In this document: positions 1 to 5,354 of the stretch, piece after piece
How positions within the stretch are numbered: the stretch's first letter is position 1
Layout of the letters: the number at the start of each line of letters is the position of its first letter
NCBI GenBank assembly: GCA_016839345.1
Contig: JAEOUL010000103.1
Location: 1 to 5,354, forward strand
Direction: 5' to 3'
DNA length: 5,354 bases
Origin: Candidatus Thorarchaeota archaeon
GTDB lineage: Archaea; Asgardarchaeota; Thorarchaeia; Thorarchaeales; Thorarchaeaceae
Position numbers and translations under genes: made by a program
Notes under the pieces: model-generated
What the model saw: only the letters and a program-made list of their open reading frames with translations
What the model was told of the DNA's origin: nothing
Databases searched by the model: none

Positions 1-854
1 CCAAGTTCATGAATGATTTCCTTGTTAGTAGCCCAAGAAACCACTTCTACTGTACGCAGATATCGTTCCAAGTCTTTCTTGATGAGTTGTCCCACAACGT
101 CATTTGTCAATGCATCTGCACTGAATAACATGTGAGTGCAAATCTCATGAGATATCATTGTGGTTATCCGTAGAGGGTCAGTATGGGCATAGAATCCATC
201 TCGTTCTGCAAGCAATGAAGTTCCCATGGTAGTCACTGCGTCTATCAGCTCAACTTGGAACAAGGGATATACGAATTCGATTCCTGTTCTCTTCTCCCAC
301 CATGCAATCCAATCAAAACCCTTGAAATATTCATTAACGAGCCTGTGTTGTACATCCTCAAGTTTTGGCCTGATTGTTTTCCATTTCTTCCTATACAGAC
401 GATCGTAGATGTCCTCAACAACATCCGAGTACGAATGTAATATTGTTGGCCAAGGTTCGACAGGGTTCCCTTCAAATCCCACATACATCTGGAAATCATC
501 TTCAGGGATATAACGTCCAACCATGGCTGCTTTTTCTGGAAACTTGGAGATGACCGATCTCGAATCTTCAGCGCTCAGTAATTCAATGACCTGTAGTAAT
601 GACTCAAGTGAATCTTCTGCAAGATATGCTGGAATCTGATACAAAAGAGCGAACCAAGTTGAAGAACTTACACCATGTAATCTCCTAAAAGCATGAGAGA
701 AAAGATTCTTCTGCTCCTTAGAAACCCAGGAACTACACTCATCTCGATATAAAGGATGAGCCATTTCATGAAAATTGCCAGCCTCCAGTCCTACAAGAGT
801 GAATTGCAAAAGATTGGGAACAAGATTAGTTTCAATGACTACTGACTTGTTCAT
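1..854 (-). CDS. Uncharacterised protein with HEXXH motif, possible zinc metallopeptidase; N-terminal part only
   Basis: An uninterrupted minus-strand reading frame begins at the ATG at 854-852 and stays open for 284 codons to the left edge, so the C-terminus is missing. An in-frame stop (894-896) lies upstream with no other ATG between, which fixes 854 as the earliest ATG. No Shine-Dalgarno sequence precedes it. I do not recognise the family. The protein looks soluble, with no signal peptide or membrane segment. It has an acidic helical stretch near residues 78-105, an aromatic-rich segment at 174-188 (FKGFDWIAWWEK) and the motif HEICTH at residues 236-241 (132-149 in the window). In zincins, HEXXH supplies two zinc-binding histidines and a catalytic glutamate. 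Glu263 or Glu270 could be a third ligand of gluzincin type, but that is inference. A lone HEXXH can occur by chance, so peptidase activity is a hypothesis. It is transcribed away from the tRNA-rpoB unit and shows no functional link to it. The frame itself is well supported; the function is not. Confidence 0.8.
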   Translation of the reverse strand, partial: MNKSVVIETNLVPNLLQFTLVGLEAGNFHEMAHPLYRDECSSWVSKEQKNLFSHAFRRLHGVSSSTWFALLYQIPAYLAEDSLESLLQVIELLSAEDSRSVISKFPEKAAMVGRYIPEDDFQMYVGFEGNPVEPWPTILHSYSDVVEDIYDRLYRKKWKTIRPKLEDVQHRLVNEYFKGFDWIAWWEKRTGIEFVYPLFQVELIDAVTTMGTSLLAERDGFYAHTDPLRITTMISHEICTHMLFSADALTNDVVGQLIKKDLERYLRTVEVVSWATNKEIIHEL

Positions 855-909
855 AGTTTGTTGCTTTGAGATTGAACCACATTTCTGTTTTGGTCAGTGC
901 TCAAAATCA

Positions 910-920
910 TTACTGAGTAA
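910..920. promoter_or_regulatory. Operator-like inverted repeat TTACTgAGTAA
   Basis: A perfect 5+1+5 inverted repeat lies immediately downstream of the TATA-like box proposed for the minus-strand gene and before its inferred transcription start. Archaeal repressors often bind there to block polymerase recruitment. An 11-base palindrome can arise by chance, and no regulator is identified. Confidence 0.2.
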
Positions 921-921
921 G

Positions 922-929
922 TTTATTAC
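922..929 (-). promoter_or_regulatory. Possible archaeal box A (TATA-like) for the divergent HEXXH gene
   Basis: On the minus strand the bases read GTAATAAAC around this position, resembling an archaeal TATA box. With the usual spacing of about 25 bases, transcription would start near 899, leaving a leader of about 45 bases before the ATG at 854. No clear purine-rich BRE precedes it. The assignment rests on motif similarity and position only. Confidence 0.25.
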
Positions 930-948
930 CGACCGAGGTCTATACTAT

Positions 949-967
949 CTTGGCTCACATAGCCAAG
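949..967. repeat. Perfect inverted repeat CTTGGCT-5-AGCCAAG in the divergent intergenic region
   Basis: The two 7-base arms (949-955 and 961-967) are perfectly complementary around the loop CACAT. The repeat lies between the divergent HEXXH gene and tRNA-Lys, about 20 bases upstream of the box A-like site for the minus-strand gene, and directly follows a TATACTAT sequence on the plus strand (941-948). It could be a regulator binding site or an RNA hairpin. No T-run follows on either strand, so it does not look like a terminator. Confidence 0.45.
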
Positions 968-1073
968 CCGTCCTTAGAGGTTATGCCATTTCTGTGTTTT
1001 ATCGCAACCCTTTTATGGCTACAGAATTCCCCGTCCGATGCTCAGACAGAACTGCTTCCCACCCATGCATGGT

Positions 1074-1082
1074 CGTAAATTG
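1074..1082 (+). promoter_or_regulatory. Weak TATA-like box, candidate promoter of tRNA-Lys
   Basis: The bases CGTAAATTG include a TAAATT core about 55-60 bases before the mature tRNA. An archaeal start about 25 bases downstream would fall near 1103 and give a 5' leader of roughly 33 bases for RNase P to remove. The match is poor and there is no A-rich BRE. The CCTTTTATGG sequence at 1009-1018 is a more distant alternative. Confidence 0.18.
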
Positions 1083-1136
1083 CATCCACTTGACTTGTTG
1101 TAATGCACGATGATGTCATAGATGATGGGGCAAAGA

Positions 1137-1213
1137 GGGCTCGTGGCGCAGATAGGTAGCGCAGCAGGCTTTTAACCTGATGGCCGCGGGTTCAAATCCC
1201 GCCGAGCCCGCCA
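1137..1213 (+). tRNA. tRNA-Lys (anticodon UUU), CCA encoded
   Basis: A full cloverleaf can be drawn. The acceptor stem pairs 1137-1143 (GGGCTCG) with 1203-1209 (CGAGCCC). The D stem pairs GCGC at 1146-1149 with GCGC at 1159-1162, with the loop G18-G19 pair at 1155-1156. The anticodon arm spans 1164-1180 with loop CTTTTAA, giving anticodon UUU at 1171-1173. The variable loop is five bases. The T stem pairs GCGGG at 1186-1190 with CCCGC at 1198-1202 around loop TTCAAAT. The discriminator is G1210 and CCA follows in the gene at 1211-1213. There is no intron. The closing pair of the anticodon stem is a G-A mismatch (1164 with 1180); all other stem pairs are Watson-Crick. The tRNA would decode AAA and AAG lysine codons. 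It is co-directional with rpoB, which starts 156 bases downstream, so the two may share a transcript. Confidence 0.97.
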
Positions 1214-1223
1214 TTGCATGCGG

Positions 1224-1244
1224 CTCGAAGTAGATCTGTTCGAG
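1224..1244 (+). repeat. Inverted repeat CTCGAA-9-TTCGAG after tRNA-Lys
   Basis: Perfect 6-base arms at 1224-1229 and 1239-1244 flank a 9-base loop that itself contains the palindrome AGATCT (1232-1237). A G-U pair (1223 with 1245) could extend the stem. The hairpin starts 11 bases after the tRNA CCA end and is not followed by a T-run. It could be a processing signal in the tRNA trailer, a leader element of rpoB mRNA, or chance. Confidence 0.4.
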
Positions 1245-1356
1245 TAAAACAACAGACGGGGCGGCTATTGCAGGCATTCTGTGAGCTCGGATTTTCTGGG
1301 TTCCATGCGTTGGGAAGCGTGTATGCATAGCAGTAGTTCCCCCGTCCTTCACATTC

Positions 1357-1361
1357 GTGAT
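1357..1361 (+). promoter_or_regulatory. Probable ribosome binding site of rpoB
   Basis: GTGAT is complementary to part of the archaeal 16S rRNA tail (AUCAC of AUCACCUCC) and lies eight bases before the ATG at 1370. A second GTGAT copy at 1362-1366 is too close to the ATG. An in-frame TGA at 1358-1360 excludes a longer protein and supports the chosen start. Confidence 0.45.
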
Positions 1362-1369
1362 GTGATTAC

Positions 1370-4300
1370 ATGGTAAAGGGCACACAAGAACGAGAAAAGT
1401 ACTGGCCAGTAATAGAGTCATTCTTCGATCAGTATGGATTAGTAGGCCAACATCTTGACTCGTTTAATCGGTTTATCAGAGAAGAGCTTCAGCATGTAGT
1501 AGATAGTGTTGGCAAGCTGACGCCTAAAATTGAGGGCTATGTTGTAGAATTAGGTGATATCCACATAGATGAGCCATCTATCCGTGAGGCAGACGGCAGC
1601 GAACACAAACTCTACCCCAATGAAGCTAGAATCAGAAATCTCACATATGCAAGCAAGATACACCTTGACATGACGCCAGTCCGAAAGGAAGGGTCAGTGT
1701 CTACAAGACTTGAAACCATGCGGATATACATTGGTGATTTACCCATCATGCTCAGAAGTGAGAAATGTCATCTCTATGGTCTGTCAGATGAAGAACTCAT
1801 TCATCATGGTGAAGACCCAAAGGATCCAGGCGGTTATTTCATTATCAATGGCTCAGAACGTGTTCTTGTTACACAAGAGGATTTGGCACCCAATAGAATT
1901 TTGATTGAAGAGGCGAGCAAGAGTTCTAGCTACACTCACATTGCTAAGGTCTTCTCAACTTCTCGCGGTTTTAGAGCACCTGTGACAATCGAGCGAAAGA
2001 GAACGGGTGAGCTAAGAGTTTCATTCCCGTCTGTGCCCGGTAAGATTCCACTCGCTATTCTTCTGAAAGCTTTAGGACTTGAGTCTGATAGGGAAATTGT
2101 CGATGTCATATCAGATGATGATGAAGTTCGAAATGAACTGATTGTAACAATTGAGCAATCAGCTCCAATTAACGCAGCTCGTGATGAAGAAGAGGGCTCT
2201 ACACGTACAAACGCCTTGGATTTTATTGGAAAACGTGTAGCAGTTGGTCAGACGAAAGAGTACAGGCTTGCACGTGCAGAAAAGGTTCTCGACCGTTATC
2301 TTCTCCCACATATTGGAACTGAAGATGACAGTCGCCTTCAGAAAGCCTACTATCTGGGTCAAATGGTAGAACGTCTTCTTGATCTTGTACTCAGTAAACG
2401 AGCTCCTGATGACAAAGACCACTATGCCAACAAACGTCTGAAACTCTCAGGAGATCTTTTGATGTCCTTATTCCGAGTTGCTCTCTATTCATTGACTCGT
2501 GATATTAAGTATCAATTAGAGCGTACAGCAGTTCGTGGTCGTAAGCCCAACATTAGAACTGCAGTTAGAGCGGATGTAATCACACAGAGACTAAAGCATG
2601 CTTTAGCCACAGGCAACTGGGTCGGCGGCAAAGCAGGCGTATCACAACTACTTGATCGTACTAACTACATCTCTTCACTATCACATCTTCGAAGAGTTGT
2701 TTCCCCACTATCACGTTCACAACCACACTTTGAAGCACGAGACCTTCACTCAACCCATTGGGGCAAGATTTGTCCAAACGAAACCCCAGAAGGACCCAAC
2801 TGTGGTCTTGTGAAGAACATAGCAATGATGGCCTACATCTCTGTAGGTACTGAAGAAGATGCTCTAGAACGTGCTTTACTCAAAGCAGAAGTAGAACCAA
2901 TTGAGAAACTCCGTGGAAAACGCGGTACAAAATGGGCTGATGTCTTTCTAAATGGTCGACTTGTTGGAATTCATCCCGCTCCGCAAGTACTGGTAAAGAC
3001 AATGCGTCAGAAGCGTCGTGCTGGCGAGATAGATCACCAAACAAACATTGCATATTATGAAGATACACATGAGGTGCAAGTGAACTGTGATGCTGGACGT
3101 GTAAGAAGACCTGTTATTGTTGTTGAGAATGGAAAGAGTCGTTTCACTGATGAGCATCTGAGAATGATATTAGATAACGAGTGGGGATTTCTTGACCTCC
3201 TCAGGAATGGAACGGTTGAATTCATTGATGCCGAGGAGGAGGAAAACACGTTGATTGCGATGTATCCCGATGAGATTGGCCCCAATAGCACTCACTTGGA
3301 GATTGTACCATCCACAATTTTGGGGATTTCAGCTGCACTCATACCATTCCCCGAACGAAATCAGTCCCCACGTAACGTGTATATGGCTGGAATGGCAAAA
3401 CAGTCGGTAGGTGTACCAGCCTCAAACTTCAGATACAGGGCTGATACACGGTCACACTTCTTCCACTACCCGCAGATACCACTCGTAAAGACACGTGCGA
3501 TGGACTCAATTGGCTATGAGGATCGACCAGCAGGACAGAATTTCATCGTAGCTATTCTATCCTTTGAAGGCTATAACATTGAAGACGCTCTTATCATGAA
3601 CAAGGCTTCTATTGAGAGAGGTCTAGGTCGCAGTACATTTGCAAGAGTGTACGAAAGTGAAGAGCGGAAATATCCAGGAGGCCAAGAGGACCGATTTGAG
3701 ATTCCTGATCGAAGTGTCAGGGGTTACAGAGCCTCGGAGTCATACAGAAACCTAGGTGAGGATGGAATTATCGAAACTGAGGTTGAAGTTATGGGAGGTG
3801 ACGTACTCATTGGTAGAACCTCTCCTCCACGATTCTTAGAAGAATACTCAGAATTTGAGATTGCTTCTCCGAACCGTCGTGAAACATCAATAGCTGTCCG
3901 TCATGGAGAGGCTGGCGTTGTTGACAGCGTCATACTCACTGAAACCATTGACGGCAATCGTCTGGTAAAGGTAAAGGTCCGAGATCTGAGAATTCCAGAG
4001 CTGGGAGACAAATATGCATCCCGACATGGTCAGAAAGGTGTAATTGGATACATCGTACCTCAACAGGACCTTCCATTCACCGAGGATGGAGTGGTACCAG
4101 ACTTGCTAATCAATCCCCACGCTATTCCAAGCAGAATGACCATTGGTCAGATTCTTGAAATGGTTGCTGGAAAAGCCGCCTGCATGGTAGGTAGGCAACA
4201 AGATGCAACACCATTCTGTGGAGTCACCGAGGAGGAACTTTTCGAAACCCTCAGGAAATATGGCCTAAAACATAATGGTCGTGAAACCATGTATTCTGGA

Positions 4301-4741
4301 ATCACTGGAGAGAAGCTCAAGGTTGACATCTTCATGGGAGTTATCTTCTATCAGAAACTCCACCACATGGTCGCTGACAAGATTCACGCTCGAGCCAGAG
4401 GACCTGTACAGATTTTGACCCGTCAGCCTACTGAGGGTCGTGCTCGAGAGGGTGGTTTAAGATTCGGAGAGATGGAGCGTGACGTATTGATTGGTCACGG
4501 TGCTGCAATTCTCCTGAAAGGTCGACTTCTTGATGAGTCTGACAAGAGCAACATGCTCGTCTGTGAAGAATGTGGTCTTATCGGTGTTTATGACAGAAAC
4601 AAAGACCAATACTACTGTCCGATATGTGGGACCAATGCAAAAATCAGCAGTGTTGTCGTTTCTTACGCTTTCAAACTGCTAATTCAAGAAATGATGTCAC
4701 TCGGCCTGGCCACCAGGCTTCGTTTAAAGGAGATGATCTAA
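1370..4741 (+). CDS. rpoB: DNA-directed RNA polymerase subunit B (Rpo2), undivided
   Basis: This is the complete second-largest subunit of the archaeal RNA polymerase, 1123 residues, near the usual length for undivided archaeal B. It forms one side of the DNA cleft and, with A', the active centre for RNA synthesis. In order it shows protrusion and lobe (about 15-400), fork (about 420-490), external regions (about 520-640), hybrid-binding domain (about 650-1020) and C-terminal anchor/clamp segment (about 1025-1120). Diagnostic motifs are CPNETPEGPNCGL (468-480), GYNIEDA (734-740; Glu738 and Asp739 match E. coli Glu813 and Asp814), GDKYASRHGQKG (879-890; Lys881 and Lys889 match E. coli Lys1065 and Lys1073), SRMTIGQILE (921-930) and RFGEMERD (1031-1038). 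Cys1065, Cys1068, Cys1083 and Cys1086 form the zinc site. In the fork, Val444 aligns with E. coli rifampicin-site Ser531, in line with known archaeal insensitivity. There is no break at the B''/B' split point. The gene abuts rpoA1 with no intergenic base. Confidence 0.99.
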   Translation: MVKGTQEREKYWPVIESFFDQYGLVGQHLDSFNRFIREELQHVVDSVGKLTPKIEGYVVELGDIHIDEPSIREADGSEHKLYPNEARIRNLTYASKIHLDMTPVRKEGSVSTRLETMRIYIGDLPIMLRSEKCHLYGLSDEELIHHGEDPKDPGGYFIINGSERVLVTQEDLAPNRILIEEASKSSSYTHIAKVFSTSRGFRAPVTIERKRTGELRVSFPSVPGKIPLAILLKALGLESDREIVDVISDDDEVRNELIVTIEQSAPINAARDEEEGSTRTNALDFIGKRVAVGQTKEYRLARAEKVLDRYLLPHIGTEDDSRLQKAYYLGQMVERLLDLVLSKRAPDDKDHYANKRLKLSGDLLMSLFRVALYSLTRDIKYQLERTAVRGRKPNIRTAVRADVITQRLKHALATGNWVGGKAGVSQLLDRTNYISSLSHLRRVVSPLSRSQPHFEARDLHSTHWGKICPNETPEGPNCGLVKNIAMMAYISVGTEEDALERALLKAEVEPIEKLRGKRGTKWADVFLNGRLVGIHPAPQVLVKTMRQKRRAGEIDHQTNIAYYEDTHEVQVNCDAGRVRRPVIVVENGKSRFTDEHLRMILDNEWGFLDLLRNGTVEFIDAEEEENTLIAMYPDEIGPNSTHLEIVPSTILGISAALIPFPERNQSPRNVYMAGMAKQSVGVPASNFRYRADTRSHFFHYPQIPLVKTRAMDSIGYEDRPAGQNFIVAILSFEGYNIEDALIMNKASIERGLGRSTFARVYESEERKYPGGQEDRFEIPDRSVRGYRASESYRNLGEDGIIETEVEVMGGDVLIGRTSPPRFLEEYSEFEIASPNRRETSIAVRHGEAGVVDSVILTETIDGNRLVKVKVRDLRIPELGDKYASRHGQKGVIGYIVPQQDLPFTEDGVVPDLLINPHAIPSRMTIGQILEMVAGKAACMVGRQQDATPFCGVTEEELFETLRKYGLKHNGRETMYSGITGEKLKVDIFMGVIFYQKLHHMVADKIHARARGPVQILTRQPTEGRAREGGLRFGEMERDVLIGHGAAILLKGRLLDESDKSNMLVCEECGLIGVYDRNKDQYYCPICGTNAKISSVVVSYAFKLLIQEMMSLGLATRLRLKEMI
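4729..4732 (+). promoter_or_regulatory. Shine-Dalgarno of rpoA1 inside the rpoB end
   Basis: GGAG, followed by ATGATC, resembles the archaeal GGAGGTGATC anti-tail sequence and sits nine bases before the rpoA1 ATG at 4742. It lies within the last codons of rpoB, so ribosomes finishing B can restart on A'. It supports 4742 as the rpoA1 start. Confidence 0.75.
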
Positions 4742-5354
4742 ATGATCTCGGGGTTAACTACTAAGAAAATTGACTCAATCGAGTTCGGACTACTATCACC
4801 AGAAGACATCCGTAAGATGTCTGTTGCCCAGATTGTCGTGGCTGACACTTATGACGAAGACGGCTATCCTATTGATAGCGGTATTATGGATCCAAAGCTT
4901 GGAGTAATTGATCCTGGTCAGCGTTGTAGAACCTGTGGAAACAGAGTCGGTAATTGTCCAGGACACTTTGGTCATATCGAACTTGCGCGACCAATTATGC
5001 ATGAAGGCTACGCCAAAGTCATACACAAGGTTCTTCGAGCTATTTGTAGAAGCTGCAACAGAATATTGCTCTCAGATGAGGAAATAGACCACTTTCAACG
5101 ACTCTTTAAGAGATATCCCGATATTGGCCAAAAGACTGCTAATTTATCCAATGAAATTTTGAAAAGAGCAGCAAAGGCCAAGACATGTCCCCATTGTGAA
5201 GAGGAACAACTCAAGCTTAAAATCGAGAAACCCACCTCAATCTATGAAGTCGGTGAAGCAGGTTCAGTCAGACTCACACCAATCGATATCAGAGCACGAT
5301 TAGAGAACATCAATGATGATGATTATCGTCTTCTTGGTATCAATCCACAAGCCG
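4742..5354 (+). CDS. rpoA1: DNA-directed RNA polymerase subunit A' (Rpo1N), N-terminal part
   Basis: The frame opens with ATG directly after the rpoB TAA and stays open for 204 codons to the right edge. It covers only the clamp-core start of a protein that is usually near 900 residues, so the catalytic NADFDGD loop is outside the window. The N-terminus (IEFGLLSPEDIRKMSV, residues 13-28) is typical of Rpb1/A' subunits. The first zinc site is Cys62, Cys65, Cys72 and His75 within CRTCGNRVGNCPGHFGHI. A second is formed by Cys102-Cys105 and Cys149-Cys152. The stretch LTPIDIRARLENI (178-190), followed by LLGINP, is a conserved A' signature. The protein joins B to form the DNA clamp and active centre. 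Spacing to rpoB is zero and the frame is the same, so both are surely co-transcribed. Whether A' is separate from A'' cannot be seen here, though separation is the archaeal norm. Confidence 0.98.
   Translation, partial: MISGLTTKKIDSIEFGLLSPEDIRKMSVAQIVVADTYDEDGYPIDSGIMDPKLGVIDPGQRCRTCGNRVGNCPGHFGHIELARPIMHEGYAKVIHKVLRAICRSCNRILLSDEEIDHFQRLFKRYPDIGQKTANLSNEILKRAAKAKTCPHCEEEQLKLKIEKPTSIYEVGEAGSVRLTPIDIRARLENINDDDYRLLGINPQA

Larger units (their letters stand above)
855..1136. other. Divergent intergenic region without a convincing gene
   Basis: This spacer separates the minus-strand HEXXH gene from plus-strand tRNA-Lys. The one sizeable plus-strand frame here begins inside the coding region of the HEXXH gene, has no ribosome binding site and shows no recognisable protein features. 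Besides the inverted repeats listed separately, it contains the 10-base palindrome CCATGCATGG (1063-1072), TTTTAT-type stretches near 997-1003 and 1011-1016, and a weak TAAATT box near 1076-1081. It probably holds the promoters of both flanking units. Confidence 0.6.
1214..1369. other. tRNA-rpoB spacer, no clear promoter or terminator
   Basis: The 156 bases between the encoded CCA and the rpoB ATG contain no recognisable gene, no T-run typical of archaeal termination and no strong TATA box. The best box-like string, GTATGCATAG near 1321-1330, is weak. The simplest reading is readthrough from the tRNA promoter into rpoB, or a promoter too degenerate to see. A short hairpin lies at its 5' end. 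Confidence 0.5.

Noticed and set aside
245..520. Minus-strand frame of 91 codons and two small plus-strand frames in the same stretch
   Set aside because: They are shadows of the 284-codon minus-strand frame, which is open over the whole stretch and has protein-like composition.
1063..1072. Palindrome CCATGCATGG upstream of the tRNA
   Set aside because: A 10-base palindrome is likely by chance in 5 kb, ATGCAT recurs in several unrelated places in the window, and no promoter element aligns with it convincingly.
775..1113. Plus-strand frame of 112 codons
   Set aside because: It starts antisense to the HEXXH gene, has no ribosome binding site, is rich in Cys, Ser and His in a way typical of non-coding translation, and covers likely promoter sequence.
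1108..1132. Possible box C (RUGAUGA) of a C/D guide RNA, from the repeated GATGAT
   Set aside because: Neither copy matches RUGAUGA fully and no box D (CUGA) at suitable spacing follows before the tRNA.
1137..1244. Integration (att) site at the tRNA 3' end
   Set aside because: Integrating elements usually leave a second copy of the tRNA 3' half. No repeat of the T arm or 3' acceptor is seen elsewhere in the window, and no integrase is present.
1116..1421. Minus-strand frame of 101 codons crossing the tRNA
   Set aside because: Its middle (AGSAGFEPAAIRLKACCATYLRHEPS in pieces) is the well-known spurious translation of a tRNA gene read backwards, and it overlaps the rpoB start.
1..5354. CRISPR array, insertion sequence or mobile element
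   Set aside because: I saw no spaced direct repeats, terminal inverted repeats or transposase-like frames; the window reads as core chromosome.

Overview
The window is archaeal chromosome. It carries an intact gene for the large RNA polymerase subunit B (Rpo2, Rpb2-like), directly followed by the start of the gene for subunit A' (Rpo1N). Archaeal features are the split-type A' N-terminus with its paired zinc sites, the Rpb2-type zinc finger at the C-terminus of B, and Shine-Dalgarno-like sequences that match the archaeal 16S tail. Subunit B is one undivided chain of 1123 residues. That argues against the methanogen and halophile lineages with split B''/B' genes and fits TACK, Asgard, Thermococcales or Thermoplasmata-type archaea. 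The moderate base composition and mixed codon use suggest, weakly, a mesophile. I cannot name a genus; an Asgard/Thorarchaeota-like source is only a guess.

Layout from left to right. Positions 1-854 on the minus strand hold the N-terminal 284 codons of an unrecognised protein that runs off the left edge and contains a HEXXH motif (residues 236-241), as in many zinc peptidases. Positions 855-1136 are a divergent intergenic region with no convincing gene. It holds several short inverted repeats and weak TATA-like boxes. Positions 1137-1213 encode an intronless tRNA-Lys(UUU) with CCA in the gene. Positions 1214-1369 are a 156-base spacer with a hairpin that could compete with another fold involving the tRNA 3' end. 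Positions 1370-4741 are rpoB, and 4742-5354 are the first 204 codons of rpoA1.

The plus-strand genes read as one unit. tRNA-Lys and rpoB are co-directional with no obvious promoter between them. rpoB and rpoA1 abut with zero intergenic bases, and the rpoA1 ribosome binding site lies inside the rpoB end. B and A' together form most of the polymerase active centre, so tight co-translation makes sense. The rpoH gene that precedes rpoB in many archaea is absent here; the tRNA and a divergent unrelated gene occupy that place. I see no strong evidence of a new multi-gene system. The items most worth following up are the HEXXH protein, its divergent promoter region, and the tRNA-rpoB junction.
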